A DNA stretch of 64,000 nt. It comes from Chaunax sp. Z400 (lineage: Eukaryota > Chordata > Actinopteri > Lophiiformes > Chaunacidae). Location of the stretch: contig CM075202.1 of the NCBI GenBank assembly GCA_037577475.1, positions 4,445,501-4,509,500 of the forward strand. Reading direction: 5' to 3'. Under the pieces are notes generated by a model, which had not been told where the DNA came from, made no database searches, and saw only the letters and a list, made by a program, of their open reading frames with translations. Below are positions 36,961 through 49,707 of this stretch, in pieces (the stretch's first letter is position 1; every line of letters starts with the position of its first letter). The translations under genes and the position numbers were made by a program.

Positions 36961-39900
36961 ATATTCATCATAACAGACCTCATCTTATTTCCACCTGTTA
37001 ACCAAATGACCAGCAGTTTGTGAATGAACAGAAAACACACTAAATCTGCATCTGCACATCAGAGAATAAACCCCACTGACAATTAAATCCTCTATACCGA
37101 CTTATCACACAACCCATTCCTTCAAAAAAAAACAACATCAACAACCTTGACAACATACCAAACTGTAAAACACAACAGAGCGACACACCGAATGATTTCA
37201 GAGACACACAGCAGCTGCACTGACAGCCGAGTTGCCGTGAATCTCGTTTTCCCACTGCCATCTGACTTCATTAATGATAACACACACAGCGTGACAAGCA
37301 TGGACGCAACGGTGGCCATGCTGACTTCAGTCTGCTAAGCAGCAGGACTGGAGACAGGGCTGCTCTCTGATAGTCACGTTAAAGCTGACACAAAGCAGAA
37401 TAATTACAAGCCACCTATACAGAAATGTGCCAACCAACAATAGACGCACGTCTGTGGGACTTATTATCAAACCCGCCTGTCCGACTCCCTTTCATTCGAT
37501 GGTGATTTTACTGCCAAGGCGTGACTTTACACGATTAATGGACACACTATGAGCAAACCCTACACATTTGGTATCAAATCAGTGATACGGCACAACGCGA
37601 AAGATGTGCTGTAAGTGTACACAAAGTCAGCGGAGGGTGAAGCTGTAAAGATGTCAATGGCGGCCATCATTGTTCCAGCCGCCGCAAGGGCATCTCCTCC
37701 CTCTGACAGAGGACATAGACCACTCAATAAAGCTGGGTGGCAATCTGGAGCCTAAATTCAGCCATGTCCCAGCCTCTGACATGATGAATTCCCTTCATAA
37801 TGAGACCCTCTGGGATTTCTGGGTAAGGGTGAGTTGAGCCCCATCCCTCAACAGGCAGCGGCTCTTAATTCTGAGTAAATACACCGACTCATGGCTTCTA
37901 TGAGGATGTTTGCAGTCATGCACACCACCTTTTCAATGCGAAGCTCAGCACCAGTGATGGAAGGTCCTCTGATGAAGCCTGTCCTGCTCTAAATTAGCAG
38001 ATAACGGTGAGAAGGTCCCTCCTGCCAAGAGTGTAGTGAAGAAATATGTGGCTGGCTCCAGCAGAGATAATAGCTTTCTACTGTTTTCTCTTGCTAACCT
38101 TTAAACTCTCCGCAGAAATTAGGAAAGTGGAATGAGCAGAATACACATTTATTAAATATGTCTAAACTTTGGGAGATGCTCTCAGCCTGCATATATGGCT
38201 GTGTTTCATGCCCCCCAAAAATAAACTGTTTTTCCTCCTGTGGTTTGTCATAATGGCAAAACAATTAAACGGCAGATAGGTAGCAAGATGATTAATGGGA
38301 AAGGAAAGCATCATTTTTCTTAATGCTACACAAAATTAGACTGTTTATCAGACATTAATCTAATATTTGACTATTTTCTTGTCCAGAACCGGATGATTTT
38401 AATTCTAAAAGAATCTACTGGGCTGACCTAGTTATACAGACAGATGTGACAGCTGGATACAAGTAGTTTATTTTAAAGGAATTGAACTATTTTGCTTTCT
38501 GCCCCAGAACTCCTAGAGTCCCAGGAGTGATGGTTCTTTGTTAAATGATTCCAGTGTAACTACAGCAGGTGGTGAAGCCACGCTGGAGGCTGCACCATAA
38601 CAGATGTGACTGTTAGGAGTGAAGACGGCATAAAAGGGGGTGAACTGGGTGTAGTGGTGTCTGAGGCTGAGGATAATCGCGTCCTTTTCAGAAACGCCAC
38701 CTCTCACTAGTGCATTGATTGAAAGAGCATCAAGTTTAGCATGATTACACATTAATGTCTGTACTGAGATTCAGCAGGGAGACAAGGCCAACTTCTAACT
38801 TGCTCTCGAAGTGTGTCATAGATCACTGCCCCTCTGTGAATGAAACATGTGAACCCATCTAATGTGGTGAATATTAAAGCATGCATGATCACATACTGTG
38901 TAATATATCAAATGAAGCTCTAGGTTCAGTCAGGAAGACTAAACCTTTACACACTTGGACTGTCCTTTATTTCTCATGCATGCTCAGTCTTATTATCCTG
39001 CTATCACAGTCTGGGGCCGTCAATTGTTATCAGCTGTTCCCATCAGCCGGTCACATCTATCCAACAGCACAGCGATAAACTTGCTTCATTGTCAGCCTAT
39101 CGTGTTGCTGCTGTCTTTTTAAATATGACTCTCTCCGTTCCTCCGGTTCTTTCATGCTGCCATTTTGCGCACCCTCCACCTCCCTAGTCGGCCTTGTGAG
39201 GGTGTGTCAGATGACGTTTTTAGGAGAATGATTAAGTTGTCTGCATGAAGTGGCTCGCAGGCTTTGCTTCATTTCCAGCGTGCAGCTACCATGACAGCAA
39301 CAAATGTTCATTTTGACTGTTTCGTATGGGTTATGCAAACATGAAACATGTTAATTTGTGAGCCTTAGAGGGGTTTGAAGGTATATTTTATCACTTTAAA
39401 CAGACCCACAGAGGGATTGGCCATTGGGAGCACTGGGAGAAATCCTAGTGGGCTGGTCTCTTTGCAAGCAATATGGCCAAGAAAAAGAGAAAAAAAAATG
39501 TAAGGGTGTAAAAAATAGAGAGAAAAGCTGATGCAAGTTTTAAAATAGCAATAATTCATTCGGCGCCTTTACCAGTCAATCATCTGAGCGCAGAGAGCCT
39601 GAAGACACTGGCAGCAGACAGGAGTGAGCAGAGAGAGCAGCCCAGTGAGCCCAGAGATACCAGTTCAACTGTCAAGCTTTTTCAGCTGGAGCAGGGAGAT
39701 ACGAAACAGCATTAATAAGAAAAAACAAGGTTTGGGTTTGGCTGGCCAGCTGTTGAGATATATATCGGGTACCTTTTGTTGAAATCGGTTCAACTTTTCA
39801 TGAAGTCGATGTGCTGGCGTTTTCAATTTTCATGAACAGACCAATCACAGCCTGCAAGGCCAAACTTTTGAAATGTTGAACTTATTGTTATGCATGAATG

Positions 39901-40248
39901 GTTATCATTAGCAAGCTTGCATGAACAAATTAGAGAGTAACCATCAATGAAGACAATTTTCATTTTGTATTTAATGAACAAAACAAAATTTATAAATGTT
40001 GGTCGTGTATTTCTTAAAATATTGTCCACCTTAAATTAATAATAGCTTGTATTGATGCTAGGCTTTATAGCATACCATTGCATGAAATTTTAATTGTAAT
40101 GCTAACATTATATAATTGGAATATTGATGTTATTCTAATAGTTTGCTATTATATTTAACAGAATACTTTTTTATTTGATGTTATAATGCAATGCAAATGT
40201 ATTGATTTCTGCTCTTTCAGGTCGTGGAAAGGGAATCTGCAGTGGACA
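36961..40248. other. non-coding stretch with a repeat-free core
   Basis: No gene recognised. The part 37340-37830 is repeat-free, contains overlapping YY1-like sites (ATGGCGGCCATC, 37658-37669) and reads like regulatory DNA. 39900-40180 is strongly AT-rich. Confidence 0.45.
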
Positions 40249-40304
40249 GCAGCTTTCAGGAAAAATGTCACATTTGTCGAAAGAGACACAAGGAAATGGA
40301 AGGA

Positions 40305-40625
40305 ATCGGACCCAGATGCAGATCACCGAGACGTAGCTGGTTCAGTCCAACAAATCCAACAAATCCAGAGGGTAGTAGGCAAAAATAAAAACAGACATCA
40401 TCAGACAATCGAAGGGAGGTCTGCAGAAGGCAAAGATTCCAAAATAACAAGCAGGAAGGGCTGGGAGCCAAACAACAGGCAAACCTAAGACTAAATACAG
40501 TATGGAGGGAAGGCTAACAGAAGAAACTAATCAACAAAGGAAGGAAAAATAGCAAAGAAAGAAGTACAAATCAGTACATGACAAAATAACAGAGAAAACA
40601 ACTAAACCCACCAAAGTATGGTGTG
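40305..40625 (+). repeat. dispersed fish repeat ('GGACCCAGATGCAGA' family), copy 1
   Basis: It begins GGACCCAGATGCAGATCACC and later has AGACTAAATACAG and ACTAATCAACAAAGGAAGG. The same ordered motifs occur at 52905 (plus), and in reverse complement at 50430-50650. The class is unknown. No coding capacity. Confidence 0.55.
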
Positions 40626-40640
40626 AGCAGGTGATGGTGT

Positions 40641-41339
40641 GCAACCTGAATATTTAAGATAAGCTAATTTATAATAAATAAGATCTTAACGATTTATTTA
40701 AGGGGTCACATATCTGCTTCGGGGTAACATATTTATTTTCACGGTTAAACAGCAGAATGCATTTCCTGTTTTCGCCCGACTTTGAGGAAAGATTGTAAAT
40801 ATTGAAAGTGTGTAGCAGCGAGCTGAGAGTCCACAGCAGGATTTTTCAATCATTACTGCAGCCCGGCCAGACAGGACTGTTGTTTACTGTGAGCAGAGCA
40901 TCTCCTTAGTCATATCATCGCCCTGCAGGCTCATTTCCTCCACTACTTCACCCCATGCTGCTTTGTGCTTTATTTAAGTCGTGCACAGAGCTGATGAAAG
41001 CGGAAGGCAGTAAGCGTGTCTATATACACGTTGGAGGAATATTATGAATAATTGTATTGTGAAGACAGTGTTTCATTACAAATTAGATTGATCGGAGTCC
41101 TGGTAAAAGACGGCAAATGAAAGCTGCAGTTCCGTTTTCCTCACCCTGCCTTAACCATTGTAAATGAGTTCTCATTGAAAGAGGGAGGCAGGCCTGCCGC
41201 TCGGCCTCACCGGGCCCCCGCCTCGCTCCACTGGCCCCTAGATTCGCCACTCAGAGCCCCCTTTTTTCATTTTCCAATGTGGCCAGGAGCCAGCTGGCTT
41301 TATTGGAGTTTTTAAAAGCTATAGCCTCAAACATTCATC
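40641..41339. other. non-coding stretch
   Basis: No gene recognised. A short GC-rich spot at 41190-41235 (CACCGGGCCCCCGCC). Confidence 0.5.
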
Positions 41340-41560
41340 CTCCATCTCAACACGTTCTAGACAGCTTCCCTTTTCTCTCTCTGCCTCACTTCATCTTCAT
41401 TTCTCGCTCACCTTCCTCTCTGTGCACTCCAGACTCACTTTCTCTCTTTCAAAACTTTCCCATTCCCCCGTTTCGCCTTAATCCTCCATCTCATCCCCAG
41501 AGCTCACTCCAGTGGTTCAGTTTTTCTCTTCTCCTCTTCTTCTTCTCTTCCCCCTCTCCC
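41340..41560. repeat. pyrimidine-rich tract (plus strand)
   Basis: About 220 bases dominated by C and T with no fixed unit. It explains the Ser/Pro/Phe-rich open frame on the plus strand. Confidence 0.65.
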
Positions 41561-42782
41561 ATACAGACAATCAACACTGCCAACACAAATGTAAGTTTCA
41601 GCCGTATTAAATTCTCCTCCTTCTTTCTTTCACTCTGAAACAAAGTCCTGGGAGTACCGGGGGCCTGCTCTCATCTATTTAGATTTGATTTAGGTCTCAC
41701 AAAATGACAAAAACACACAATTCTGCTGCGTGACTCATGTCGAATGAAAGATCTGAGACTGAAGAGACTGGCCTCAATTTTCTTTCTGTGCTTTATTATT
41801 ATTCTGCTGGCAGTGTTTCCTAGGGCAAGGTTGTGGTCAGCGACTCTCTTTGGTGCTACAACAACATAATTATAATGGACGATTGGAGAAACCACAGTCA
41901 GTGGCAAATGAGGTGCATTAGCCATGGTTGTTCTTTCAGTCCGACTCAGGCCTGTGCTTTAATAAGCATGTGTGCTCACATTCATTCATGCCCTTGACAT
42001 TTTACTCCATGGATCACACAATGTGAAGTGTTTTCTTCTCTGATTCCAGCCCAATTAGTACTGCAAGTTGAAAGCGACATTAGGACGCACACGCATAGAG
42101 CTGTATACATAAATATAGGGATCTGTCCCTATTTCTGTATCATTAATTGGGACTATGTCCAAATTCTGCACAGAGGCATGCAATGCCCCCTTGCCTATAG
42201 GGAAATGATCACATCTGCGGGGGGTTAGAGGCTCTCGGCGTGACAATCCGTGCAGCATCTGTGTTCTTGGAGATGCATATATGCCGTGACTAGGGCTGCT
42301 ACAAAACGCCAATGAATCCCCTAAAAAGAGAGACAAATTGGATGGCAATTTGTAGGATGAATTGGGATAATAATTCAGTGGGAAATGATCTAAATGCAAG
42401 TATGAATCAAAGTTGTGTAAGTAATTTATCCTTTAGGCCATCAGTATTATTATATTGAGATAAATGTTGCAATGAATATAAATGAGCTTTTTCAGTTTTC
42501 TGCATTGTTTGTTTCTTTGTGAGGGAGCAGCATTTTAGAGCCGTTGCCCCGACATGAAAATAAGCTACTGCTGACTTGCAAAGATACAAAACAGCCTCTA
42601 TTAGTTTTACCCCTGCAACGAGTCTCTATTCCCTCTACTTAGACGTCGTTAGTGTGAATCTTTAATCTTTATTCTCTCATACGTCACGTCACGGTTATCA
42701 TCGTTCTCCACATTACATCCACTCGCTTTCATCCTCCTGTGCATCTGCAACAAACAAACAATTTATTTTCATACAGAAAATA
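41561..42782. other. non-coding stretch
   Basis: No gene or repeat recognised. Confidence 0.5.
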
Positions 42783-42880
42783 TGTACAAAAGTATAAGGA
42801 CACCTGGGCCTTACACCTACAGGAACTTTTATAACATGCCATTCTAAATCCATATGTATTGTCTGTGTATATGAAGTCTT
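42783..42880 (+). mobile_element. Tc1-like transposon terminus, solitary
   Basis: TGTACAAAAGTATAAGGACACCTGGGCC, ACACCTACAGGAACTTTTAT and CATTCTAAATCCATA follow the end sequence of a common fish Tc1 family (TGGACAAAAGTATTGGGACACCT...). Only about 90 bases are left and no transposase follows. Confidence 0.6.
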
Positions 42881-42989
42881 CATGCTGCATCTAGAACCAC
42901 AGGCTCTGCAAAGCCATGTCTCCTAGCTGGATTAGGAACAAGATTCTACTTCACAATTACAGCTTCGTATCCCGGCTCCTATTAAATCG

Positions 42990-43330
42990 TGTATTTACTG
43001 CCATGTTTCATTTAATTACAATGCAAGAAGTCATTGATTGCAAATTTATTGATTTATAACCCAGAGCGTACAAGTTTCATGTAATGCCGGCTACGTCTCA
43101 ATTACTGCACAACAATTTAACAAACCTCCTGCAGCAGTCAGACAAAGCGCTGCATTGATGTTATTTTTTCTCTCTCTGATGAATGACCTCAGGCTTACGT
43201 TTTTATGACTGAACAACATCCACATAGGTTTCCTTGTTCTGCCAGACGGGGTCATTGCCAACCACGATCAATCGGAGCAGCTGTGTATGCCCAAGTAGTT
43301 GAATTATTTTCAGTTTAATGAGCTGAGATG
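42990..43330. other. repeat-free block, possible conserved non-coding DNA
   Basis: No repeats recognised. It has ATTGATTTATAA and ATTTAATTACAA words typical of homeodomain targets. Conservation is not testable here. Confidence 0.25.
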
Positions 43331-44009
43331 AGCGTATATCCAAACAAGCAGTGATATTTGTTGTTTAAGTCACTTAGAATTAGCAGTCCAATAGAAAAAA
43401 AAACAGTATCATGCATGCTGTGCCATATGGTGAGAAAAACAGCAACATTTAAACTATATGCCAGGATGCAAATTAGTCACAGAAATTACCTTGTCTCATA
43501 TGGCACATCTGATATTATATCTCTATCTTCATGCTGCAGCCAGGCTCCTGTCAGTTCCCCAAAATACCAAACCGATGCAGGAGAGAAATGAGCCTGTTTG
43601 AGCCAGACAAACATGAGACTCCTTAAAATAACCCTCACATGGGCTGGTTATTATTAAAAAACTTATTACCTTCCTCACATGTCTTCTTCAGCTTATTAGT
43701 CGTCATTATCACAGACAGTATGTCATCATCTTTGTCGGCCTCATAATGATTATGATCCTCGTTATTACCGTCATCATCATAAATGTCATTAGTCCTGCTA
43801 TAACATCAGTATTATTACACGCGCTCTTATTCATCATCAAAAGGCTGCTCTGTTCCAGAGAACTTTTAGAGAATCTGGGTGGCAACAAGGAGTCAGCTGA
43901 GACCAAATTAACTTTTTAATTGAAACAAACATCCAAATTAAATCTTAATAATGCTAGAACTCGACTTAGTGCATAACTCCTCCGAGGCTGAACAATCCCA
44001 CACATGCCC
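43331..44009. other. non-coding stretch with cryptic (TCA/ATT)n
   Basis: Positions 43690-43815 are enriched in TCA, ATC and ATT triplets without a clean array. No gene seen. Confidence 0.5.
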
Positions 44010-44034
44010 CATGCCTTTCTTTGTGCATAACTAT

Positions 44035-44195
44035 GGAAAATGCTGAAAAATGACCATATATTTAAAAAAAAGTACAGCATCAACTCCTCTGTCCGGATAT
44101 GAGCCAAAATTCCTGCCTGGCGCCTCCACAAACGTTTGTGGTAATCGGTTCGGTAGTTTTTTGTGTAATCCTGCTAATAAACAAATCCCATCAGC
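44035..44195 (-). repeat. dispersed fish repeat, same family as 32785
   Basis: On the minus strand: GCAGGATTACACAAAAAAC-TACCGAACCGATTACC, then a 16-bp perfect palindrome CCACAAACGTTTGTGG (44126-44141), then GGCTCATATCCGGACAGAGG. The order matches the 5' half of the family. Confidence 0.55.
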
Positions 44196-44617
44196 CAACG
44201 ACCAAACTGTCATCTCAGCGGAGTGACGTCTGTGCTGCACACCTTCATGGAGATAACGGGACATGATAAGTTGGCTGCAGGCCACACGGCTGATGAACGA
44301 GGGAGAGATTGTTCAGCATTAATAGAACAATCAGCTAATGCAAGAGCAACTTCGGGGCTCTGTTTGAACTAGCGCCATGCATTACAATCGGCCTTCACAT
44401 CATTATCATCGTCAGCATCATCATCGTGTTGATACATATTTAATTTATTTGTCTTGTTATTTGATTGTGATCAAAATGCTAATAAGATAACCACAGAAAA
44501 ACCAAATTAGCCTTCATAGCAGCTCTGTTTTTGGTTTTATTTGTCGAGGTTTTACAATGTTGGCCTTTCGGATTTCTGTCGAGTGACACGATTAGAATTT
44601 TTTTGAATAATTTTTCT
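44196..44617. other. non-coding stretch
   Basis: No gene recognised. A CATCATCATCG-like run at 44399-44428. Confidence 0.5.
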
Positions 44618-44886
44618 TGCCGGTGGGTGCAGTGGGTAGCACTGTTGCCCCACAGCAAGAAGGTCCTGGGTTCAAATCCAACTTGAGGACGTGGGACTTT
44701 TCTGTGTGGAGTTTGCATGTTCTCCACATGTCTGCGTGGGTTCCCTCCGGGTTCTCCGGCTTCCTCCCACCACCAAAAACGTAATATAGGTGAATGTGAG
44801 TGAGAATGGTTGTTTGTCTCTATGTGTGGCCCTGCGATGAACTGCTGACTTGTCCAGGGTGAACCTCGCCTCCCAAAATCTGGGCA
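44618..44886 (+). mobile_element. tRNA-like SINE, head and body present
   Basis: GGTGGGTGCAGTGGGTAGC, ACTGTTGCCCCACAGCAAG, a perfect B box GGTTCAAATCC (44669-44679), GAGTTTGCATGTTCTCC, CTCCGGGTTCTCCGGC and GGTTGTTTGTCTCTATGTG are in the standard order of this high-copy vertebrate SINE-like family (V-SINE/mermaid type). The 3' end (usually a GGATGGAT tail) is missing, the copy stopping near 44886. The presence of the B box suggests RNA polymerase III origin. Confidence 0.75.
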
Positions 44887-45399
44887 AATAAAACCCAAAC
44901 TATCTGCACAGATAGATACCAGAAAATATGGTTTATTGCTATTTGGATGAACTGACCCTTTAACATTTAAAGATCTAGCTATTAAATCGCATTTAAGTTT
45001 TCAGTATCATTGTCGCTATTCCTATTAGCTTCATTATGATCATCACTGTGCTCTTATCTTTTCATCTCTGGTACTTCATAGTCCCCCAGGCTTTTCATCA
45101 TCATCATCATTATTTCAATCTTCACGGGCAAAGCCGCTGATAATCTGAAGAGGTGCAGGAAAAAGACATGATTTTCCTGCAACATGTAACAAGGATAGTG
45201 GTGGTGATGTCAGTGTAAATAGCCCGAAGGAGGAGGAGAACAAAACAAACGGGGGCGATGGCAGGTTTGATCTGCTATTTATGAAAAAAGCGGAGAAACA
45301 AAGCAGGACTATGAAATCGATAGCTTCCTAAATCACCTAAGAGAGGGTTAGCGGTGGCTCCGGGGCAGCGCATCAACCCCGGGACTGGCGGTTTATCTA
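44887..45399. other. non-coding stretch
   Basis: No gene recognised. (CAT)5-like run at about 45095-45112. Confidence 0.5.
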
Positions 45400-45860
45400 T
45401 GCACACACACACAAACATACACACACATACATTCATGCACAAATAACCAGCAAATCCTGGGAACACATATCGTTATGTGCCTCTCAAGAAAACATACACC
45501 CACTTGCAAAACTAGAATGCATACTTTTCTGTCTCACATCCACACACACGGGCTTAAAAATATACACCCCCACACAAACATAATACCCCTTTCTGTCACG
45601 CATGCACACACACACACACTCTGACATCCACGGTGACAATCCCCAAACAACATTTTGACACCCACAACCCTCTCAACCCCACGTTCACGTAAACAACCTT
45701 CCTCTATCTTTCCTTCTGTCACGCAACCACAGACACACAGACATACATGAATGCACACAATCACATGCACAGTTCCACTCACTGTCGCGCACACACTCGT
45801 ACTCACCCACACAAAATTGTGAATGTGCACCTTGTCACTTATACACACATAAGAGTAAAC
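45400..45860. repeat. degenerate CA-rich region
   Basis: About 460 bases in which short CACACA runs alternate with ACATACAT, CATGCACA and unique words. It looks like an old, mutated (CA)n or cryptic simple sequence. The open frame on the minus strand through it is an artefact. Confidence 0.65.
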
Positions 45861-46590
45861 ACCACACAAACAACCCTCCAACTAAACATGAAACCCTGCT
45901 GTGACTGAGTCAGAGCAGTAAAACAAAATCCCCAAGTTTAACCCGGAAACTTATTTTTAGGGAAAAGTTGTGTATTTATATAGTTAGGCATGTGTGAAGC
46001 TGGGCTGGGACGTGTTTTCTTACAGCTGCAATTATTCTTTAGATAAGAAGACACTTTATTTGTTCCACACTGACCATTGTGATTTTTTTTTTAGCCAAAG
46101 CAATTAAAAAAAACTATTAAAGCTGTAAACTTGTTTACAGTAAATTGAGTGTCCTCTGGTCTATTTTGTTACTTTTCCAGTACATCATGTTAAATACGCC
46201 ACATGGTGCTGCATAACTTTGAATATCAAAGTGCAAATTAACACCAGACCATAAAAACAAACAAGGCTGACATTGGGATGATATAAGCAACACAGATACA
46301 TCTAATAAAATGGGAATGTTAGATTTACAGTGTGCGAATGATCAAGAATTGACAGTCGTCGACAGTATTGATGGAGGGCGACTCCAAATCCAATTCTGCT
46401 CAGGGCCCCATAAAGACACTGTGCTGCACAGTTTACTCACATCACAGCTATAAATAGCTTAACTGTAATTTCTTCCCGTTAAATGACTTCTGCTGCTCAG
46501 TGTTTGAGGAATTTCTAGGCAGAATAAGCACAGAGCATTAGAGAAAAATGCACAAATCATGTCAAACTCATTCTGCCTTTGTTTGAAGTC
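45861..46590. other. non-coding stretch
   Basis: No gene recognised. A T9-A6 segment at about 46084-46115. Confidence 0.5.
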
Positions 46591-46609
46591 TGTGCTGTGC
46601 TGTGCTGTG

Positions 46610-46648
<39 letters not shown>

Positions 46649-46700
46649 GCTACAGCTTCTCTCCAACTCCGCTGAGAGTTGCTGGTTTGTTTGTTTGTTT
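46591..46700. repeat. compound microsatellite (TGTGC)4-(TG)18 and nearby (GTTT)4
   Basis: Four TGTGC units at 46591-46610 turn into TG repeats to 46647. A short GTTT array lies at 46685-46700. Confidence 0.95.
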
Positions 46701-46924
46701 ACGCCGTCGGGTTCACCGGTGCAGCTCACTCAGCACTTTGCAACCGGTGTCGTGGAGTGGCTAAGCTAAAAGCCTGGTTAACAAAGCTTAGGCCTCACAC
46801 CGAGGGGGAAACACTTGATTCATGTCTGCAGGCTCATCTGCATTCATTAGCACCATCAGGGGTCACGCAACCAGCGCATGCCTCCGCACTCCCTCAGCAG
46901 ATGGTAATGACAGCACTAGTTAAA

Positions 46925-47080
46925 TTCCGGAGAGATGCGGAGGAAGTGACAGGATAGAGAAGGAGGGAGGGATGAAATGAGACAGTGATGAAGAGAAAAT
47001 GACAGATGAGAGGAAGTGGAAAGAATGCAGAGTCAGAGAGAGAGAGAGAGAGAGAGAGAAACAGAGAGAGAGAGAAGGGA
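46925..47080. repeat. polypurine tract with (GA)n core
   Basis: Plus-strand purine-rich DNA with (GA)11 at about 47038-47059 and a second short GA array to 47075. Confidence 0.8.
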
Positions 47081-48939
47081 TGGGAGTCATACTGCCAGAC
47101 AAACAAAGGCGGAGGCGAGATGTTTGTTGAGCTGAGAAAGTGTTGAGAATAAAGTGAGAAGTTGTGTCTGTACCATGAATAATATACTGTACGCTCAGCA
47201 TGAGGGCTGCAACCGCGAATAGGGAGAGAGGGATGATGAGGCAGAGAGAGGCCAGAGTTGTTTTCTACTGGGTAGGAGGCAGGATGTGAATACCTAATCA
47301 ATAACCATCAGGACTCAGGAGGATTTACCGTCTTGTACTGCAGGAACCAGACACCCAAAGGCATGGCGAGCGCTCAGACCAGAGCAACAGAGCATGAATG
47401 CTCCGGCACGGAGAGCTGCTGTGATACAAACAGGGAGGAGGGTCCGCTGAGGACAGCAAATCTGACCTCATTTTTACAAGTTGTGTCGTGCTGCATACAA
47501 TCGCATATTTTTGGATTCAACCACTGCCGTCCTCAGTGTTTTTGATAAGAACCCCTCTGAATACCAACCGTCTTGTCATCCTGCCAGCCGACCAGCACAA
47601 CATCGTACTGCTAAATAGTCCTTCTGAGAGAGAACAAAAGGGTTTTCATGTCAGTACATGCACAATCATAGACATGGCCTAGTTGTATTTTTACAAGATG
47701 TAATGGAAATTTATAACCTCTATACACCATATGCAATGATTTGTATTACCACTTTGTGTGTTTTACCATACGTAACAGATTAGTATAACCATTCAACAGC
47801 GTTTGTAGGTGTGCTGCCTTTTTCAGCTCACCTTGACATTAGGAAAGTGTTCTGCCTCACACTATGGGCTCCACAATATCTGCTCTGTTCTCTGTTAAGA
47901 CACATACCAAGGCTATGTGGGGGAACACACTGTGAATAAAACTCTGCTGATTCCATTTCTCTTGGCCACTCGCTGTCTGTGCATTTGACCTTTCTACAGA
48001 AATATTGTTTGTTGGAGCTCAGTTAATAAAACTCACAAAAGACCATTTTTATCACTCTAAATCTAAGGCCAGCTGCATGTTTGAGGCTATGCAATTTGTT
48101 GTTTACTTCAGTAATGGTCAGTTTCAACTTTTAAATATTATTATTATAAAAATGGGGCTATCAATCGTCTTAGTAAGTGACATAAAATGTGTATTGACTT
48201 TTGCCAGCCCATCATTTAAACACATCACTCAACTATGCAAACAAACATCCATGTAGAGATGGTGATACGAAAAGTCAAGGATTTAAAGAGTTGATTTTTG
48301 CGAAGGAATTTGTTGTAGAAGAGGTTGACCTAAAGGTTCATAATGTTTTTAGACGGGAGACTTTGTCAGAGTTCATCATAGTGCAGGAACATTCAGTCTT
48401 CATATCAGTGCTTTGTGTGTTAAAAGAACCCGTCATGAAGAAGTGGGTTGAAAGGAAGTAATCAATAAGTTATTAGCCTGCAGATGTTCCAAAATGTAAT
48501 TTGCTTTAATGATGCAAACTGTGTAATTACAGACACAAACAGTTACCACAGGTTTTACTTCACAAATGCTTCAGTAATTATTGATTAGTTTTGCAGATGA
48601 CATACGGGCAGTTATAAAGCCTTTAATTTTTGAAGCAAAGAAAATAAAATATTACATGAATATTACCCACGTTCAGAGAGAGGTAGGTTTCATCTATTCG
48701 GGTAACTCCACTCCTCTCACCACAAGTCAAACTGAAGGGATAAAATTCTAATCCACAATTTAAGGGATGATATTGTCTATCTGGCAACCGGCTCTTGGAT
48801 GAGCTCCACGATTAAACTGCAGACAGTAGAAGATGTGTGATACTGTGGGTGGCACAGCATGGCTACCACGTGGGTGATAATCATGAATAATTACAGATGA
48901 TACTGTTTGTTTTTGTGGTTTTCATGCATCCTCTGAGAA
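47081..48939. other. non-coding stretch
   Basis: No gene recognised. Small frames at 47333-47545 and 48005-48461 have no domain. Confidence 0.5.
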
Positions 48940-49707
48940 CAGAAACTGGCTATTACTCACTCATATAATACTGTCCACAGCTCTGACCCGTCGAGGCATG
49001 GACTCCACCAGATCTTTGAAGGTGTGCTGTGGATTTTGGCTCCAAGACGTCAGCATCAGATCCTTTAAGTCCTGTATGCTTTGAGGTGGGGCCTCCATGG
49101 ATCAGACATGTTTGTCCGGCACATCCCACAGATGATCGATTGGACTGAGATCTGGGGACTTTGGAGGCCGAGTCAACACCTTGAACTCGTTGTTGCTCCT
49201 CAAGCCGTTCTATTCCATTGCTCGGTGGTCCAGTTCTGATGCTCACGTGCCCATGGGTGCAAGCTGCAATGCACTGAGTGTTCTGACACCTTTCTATCAG
49301 AACCAGCATTAACTTTTTCAGCAATTTGTGCTACAGCTCTTCTGTGGGATCGGAAAACACGGGCTAGCTTTCGTTCCCCACGTGCATGCATGAGCCCTGG
49401 GCGCCCGTGACCCTGTCGCCGGTTGACCAGAGGTCCTTTGTCAGACCATTTTCAGTTGGTACCAACCACTGCAGACCGGGAGAACCCAACAAGACCTGCA
49501 GTTTTGGAGATGTTCTCACGCAGTCTTCTAGCCATCACAAGTCGATGCTTGTCAAAATCGCTCAGATCCGTAGGCTCGTCCATATTTCCTGCTTCCAGCA
49601 CGTTATCTTCGAGGACAAAATGTTCACTTGCTGCCTGATATATCCCACCCACTGACAGGTGTCATTGTAACAAGATAATCCATGTTATTCACTTCACCTG
49701 TCAGTGG
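48940..49707 (-). pseudogene. Tc1-like transposon with internally deleted transposase
   Basis: On the minus strand the element starts near 49707. Its transposase N-terminus keeps an HTH-type segment (DLSDFDKHRLVMARRL, ISKTAGLVGFSRSAV; 49590-49460). The next recognisable piece, RKVSEHSVH, is followed directly by AREHQNWTTEQW, where about 30 residues of the family are missing. A second deletion then removes the segment with the first two catalytic Asp. The C-terminal part RPPKSPDLSPIDHLWDV is present (about 49170-49110) but carries Asp where Tc1 proteins have the catalytic Glu (IEHLWD). A TGA follows six codons later. Thoroughly inactive. The far-end inverted repeat was not found near 48940. 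Confidence 0.8.
49649..49707. repeat. terminal hairpin of the Tc1-like copy
   Basis: CCACTGACAGGTG (49649-49661) and CACCTGTCAGTGG (49695-49707) are perfect 13-bp inverted arms around a 33-bp loop, at the transposase-upstream end of the element. Confidence 0.9.

Noticed and set aside
41279..41638. 119-codon plus-strand frame
   Set aside because: It is produced by the pyrimidine-rich tract, giving Ser/Pro/Phe codons.
44669..44679. Perfect B box suggesting a tRNA gene
   Set aside because: No cloverleaf can be formed around it, and the flanks match a high-copy SINE-like family.
46894..47301. 135-codon minus-strand frame
   Set aside because: It is the complement of the (GA)n polypurine region and contains long Ser-Leu repeats.
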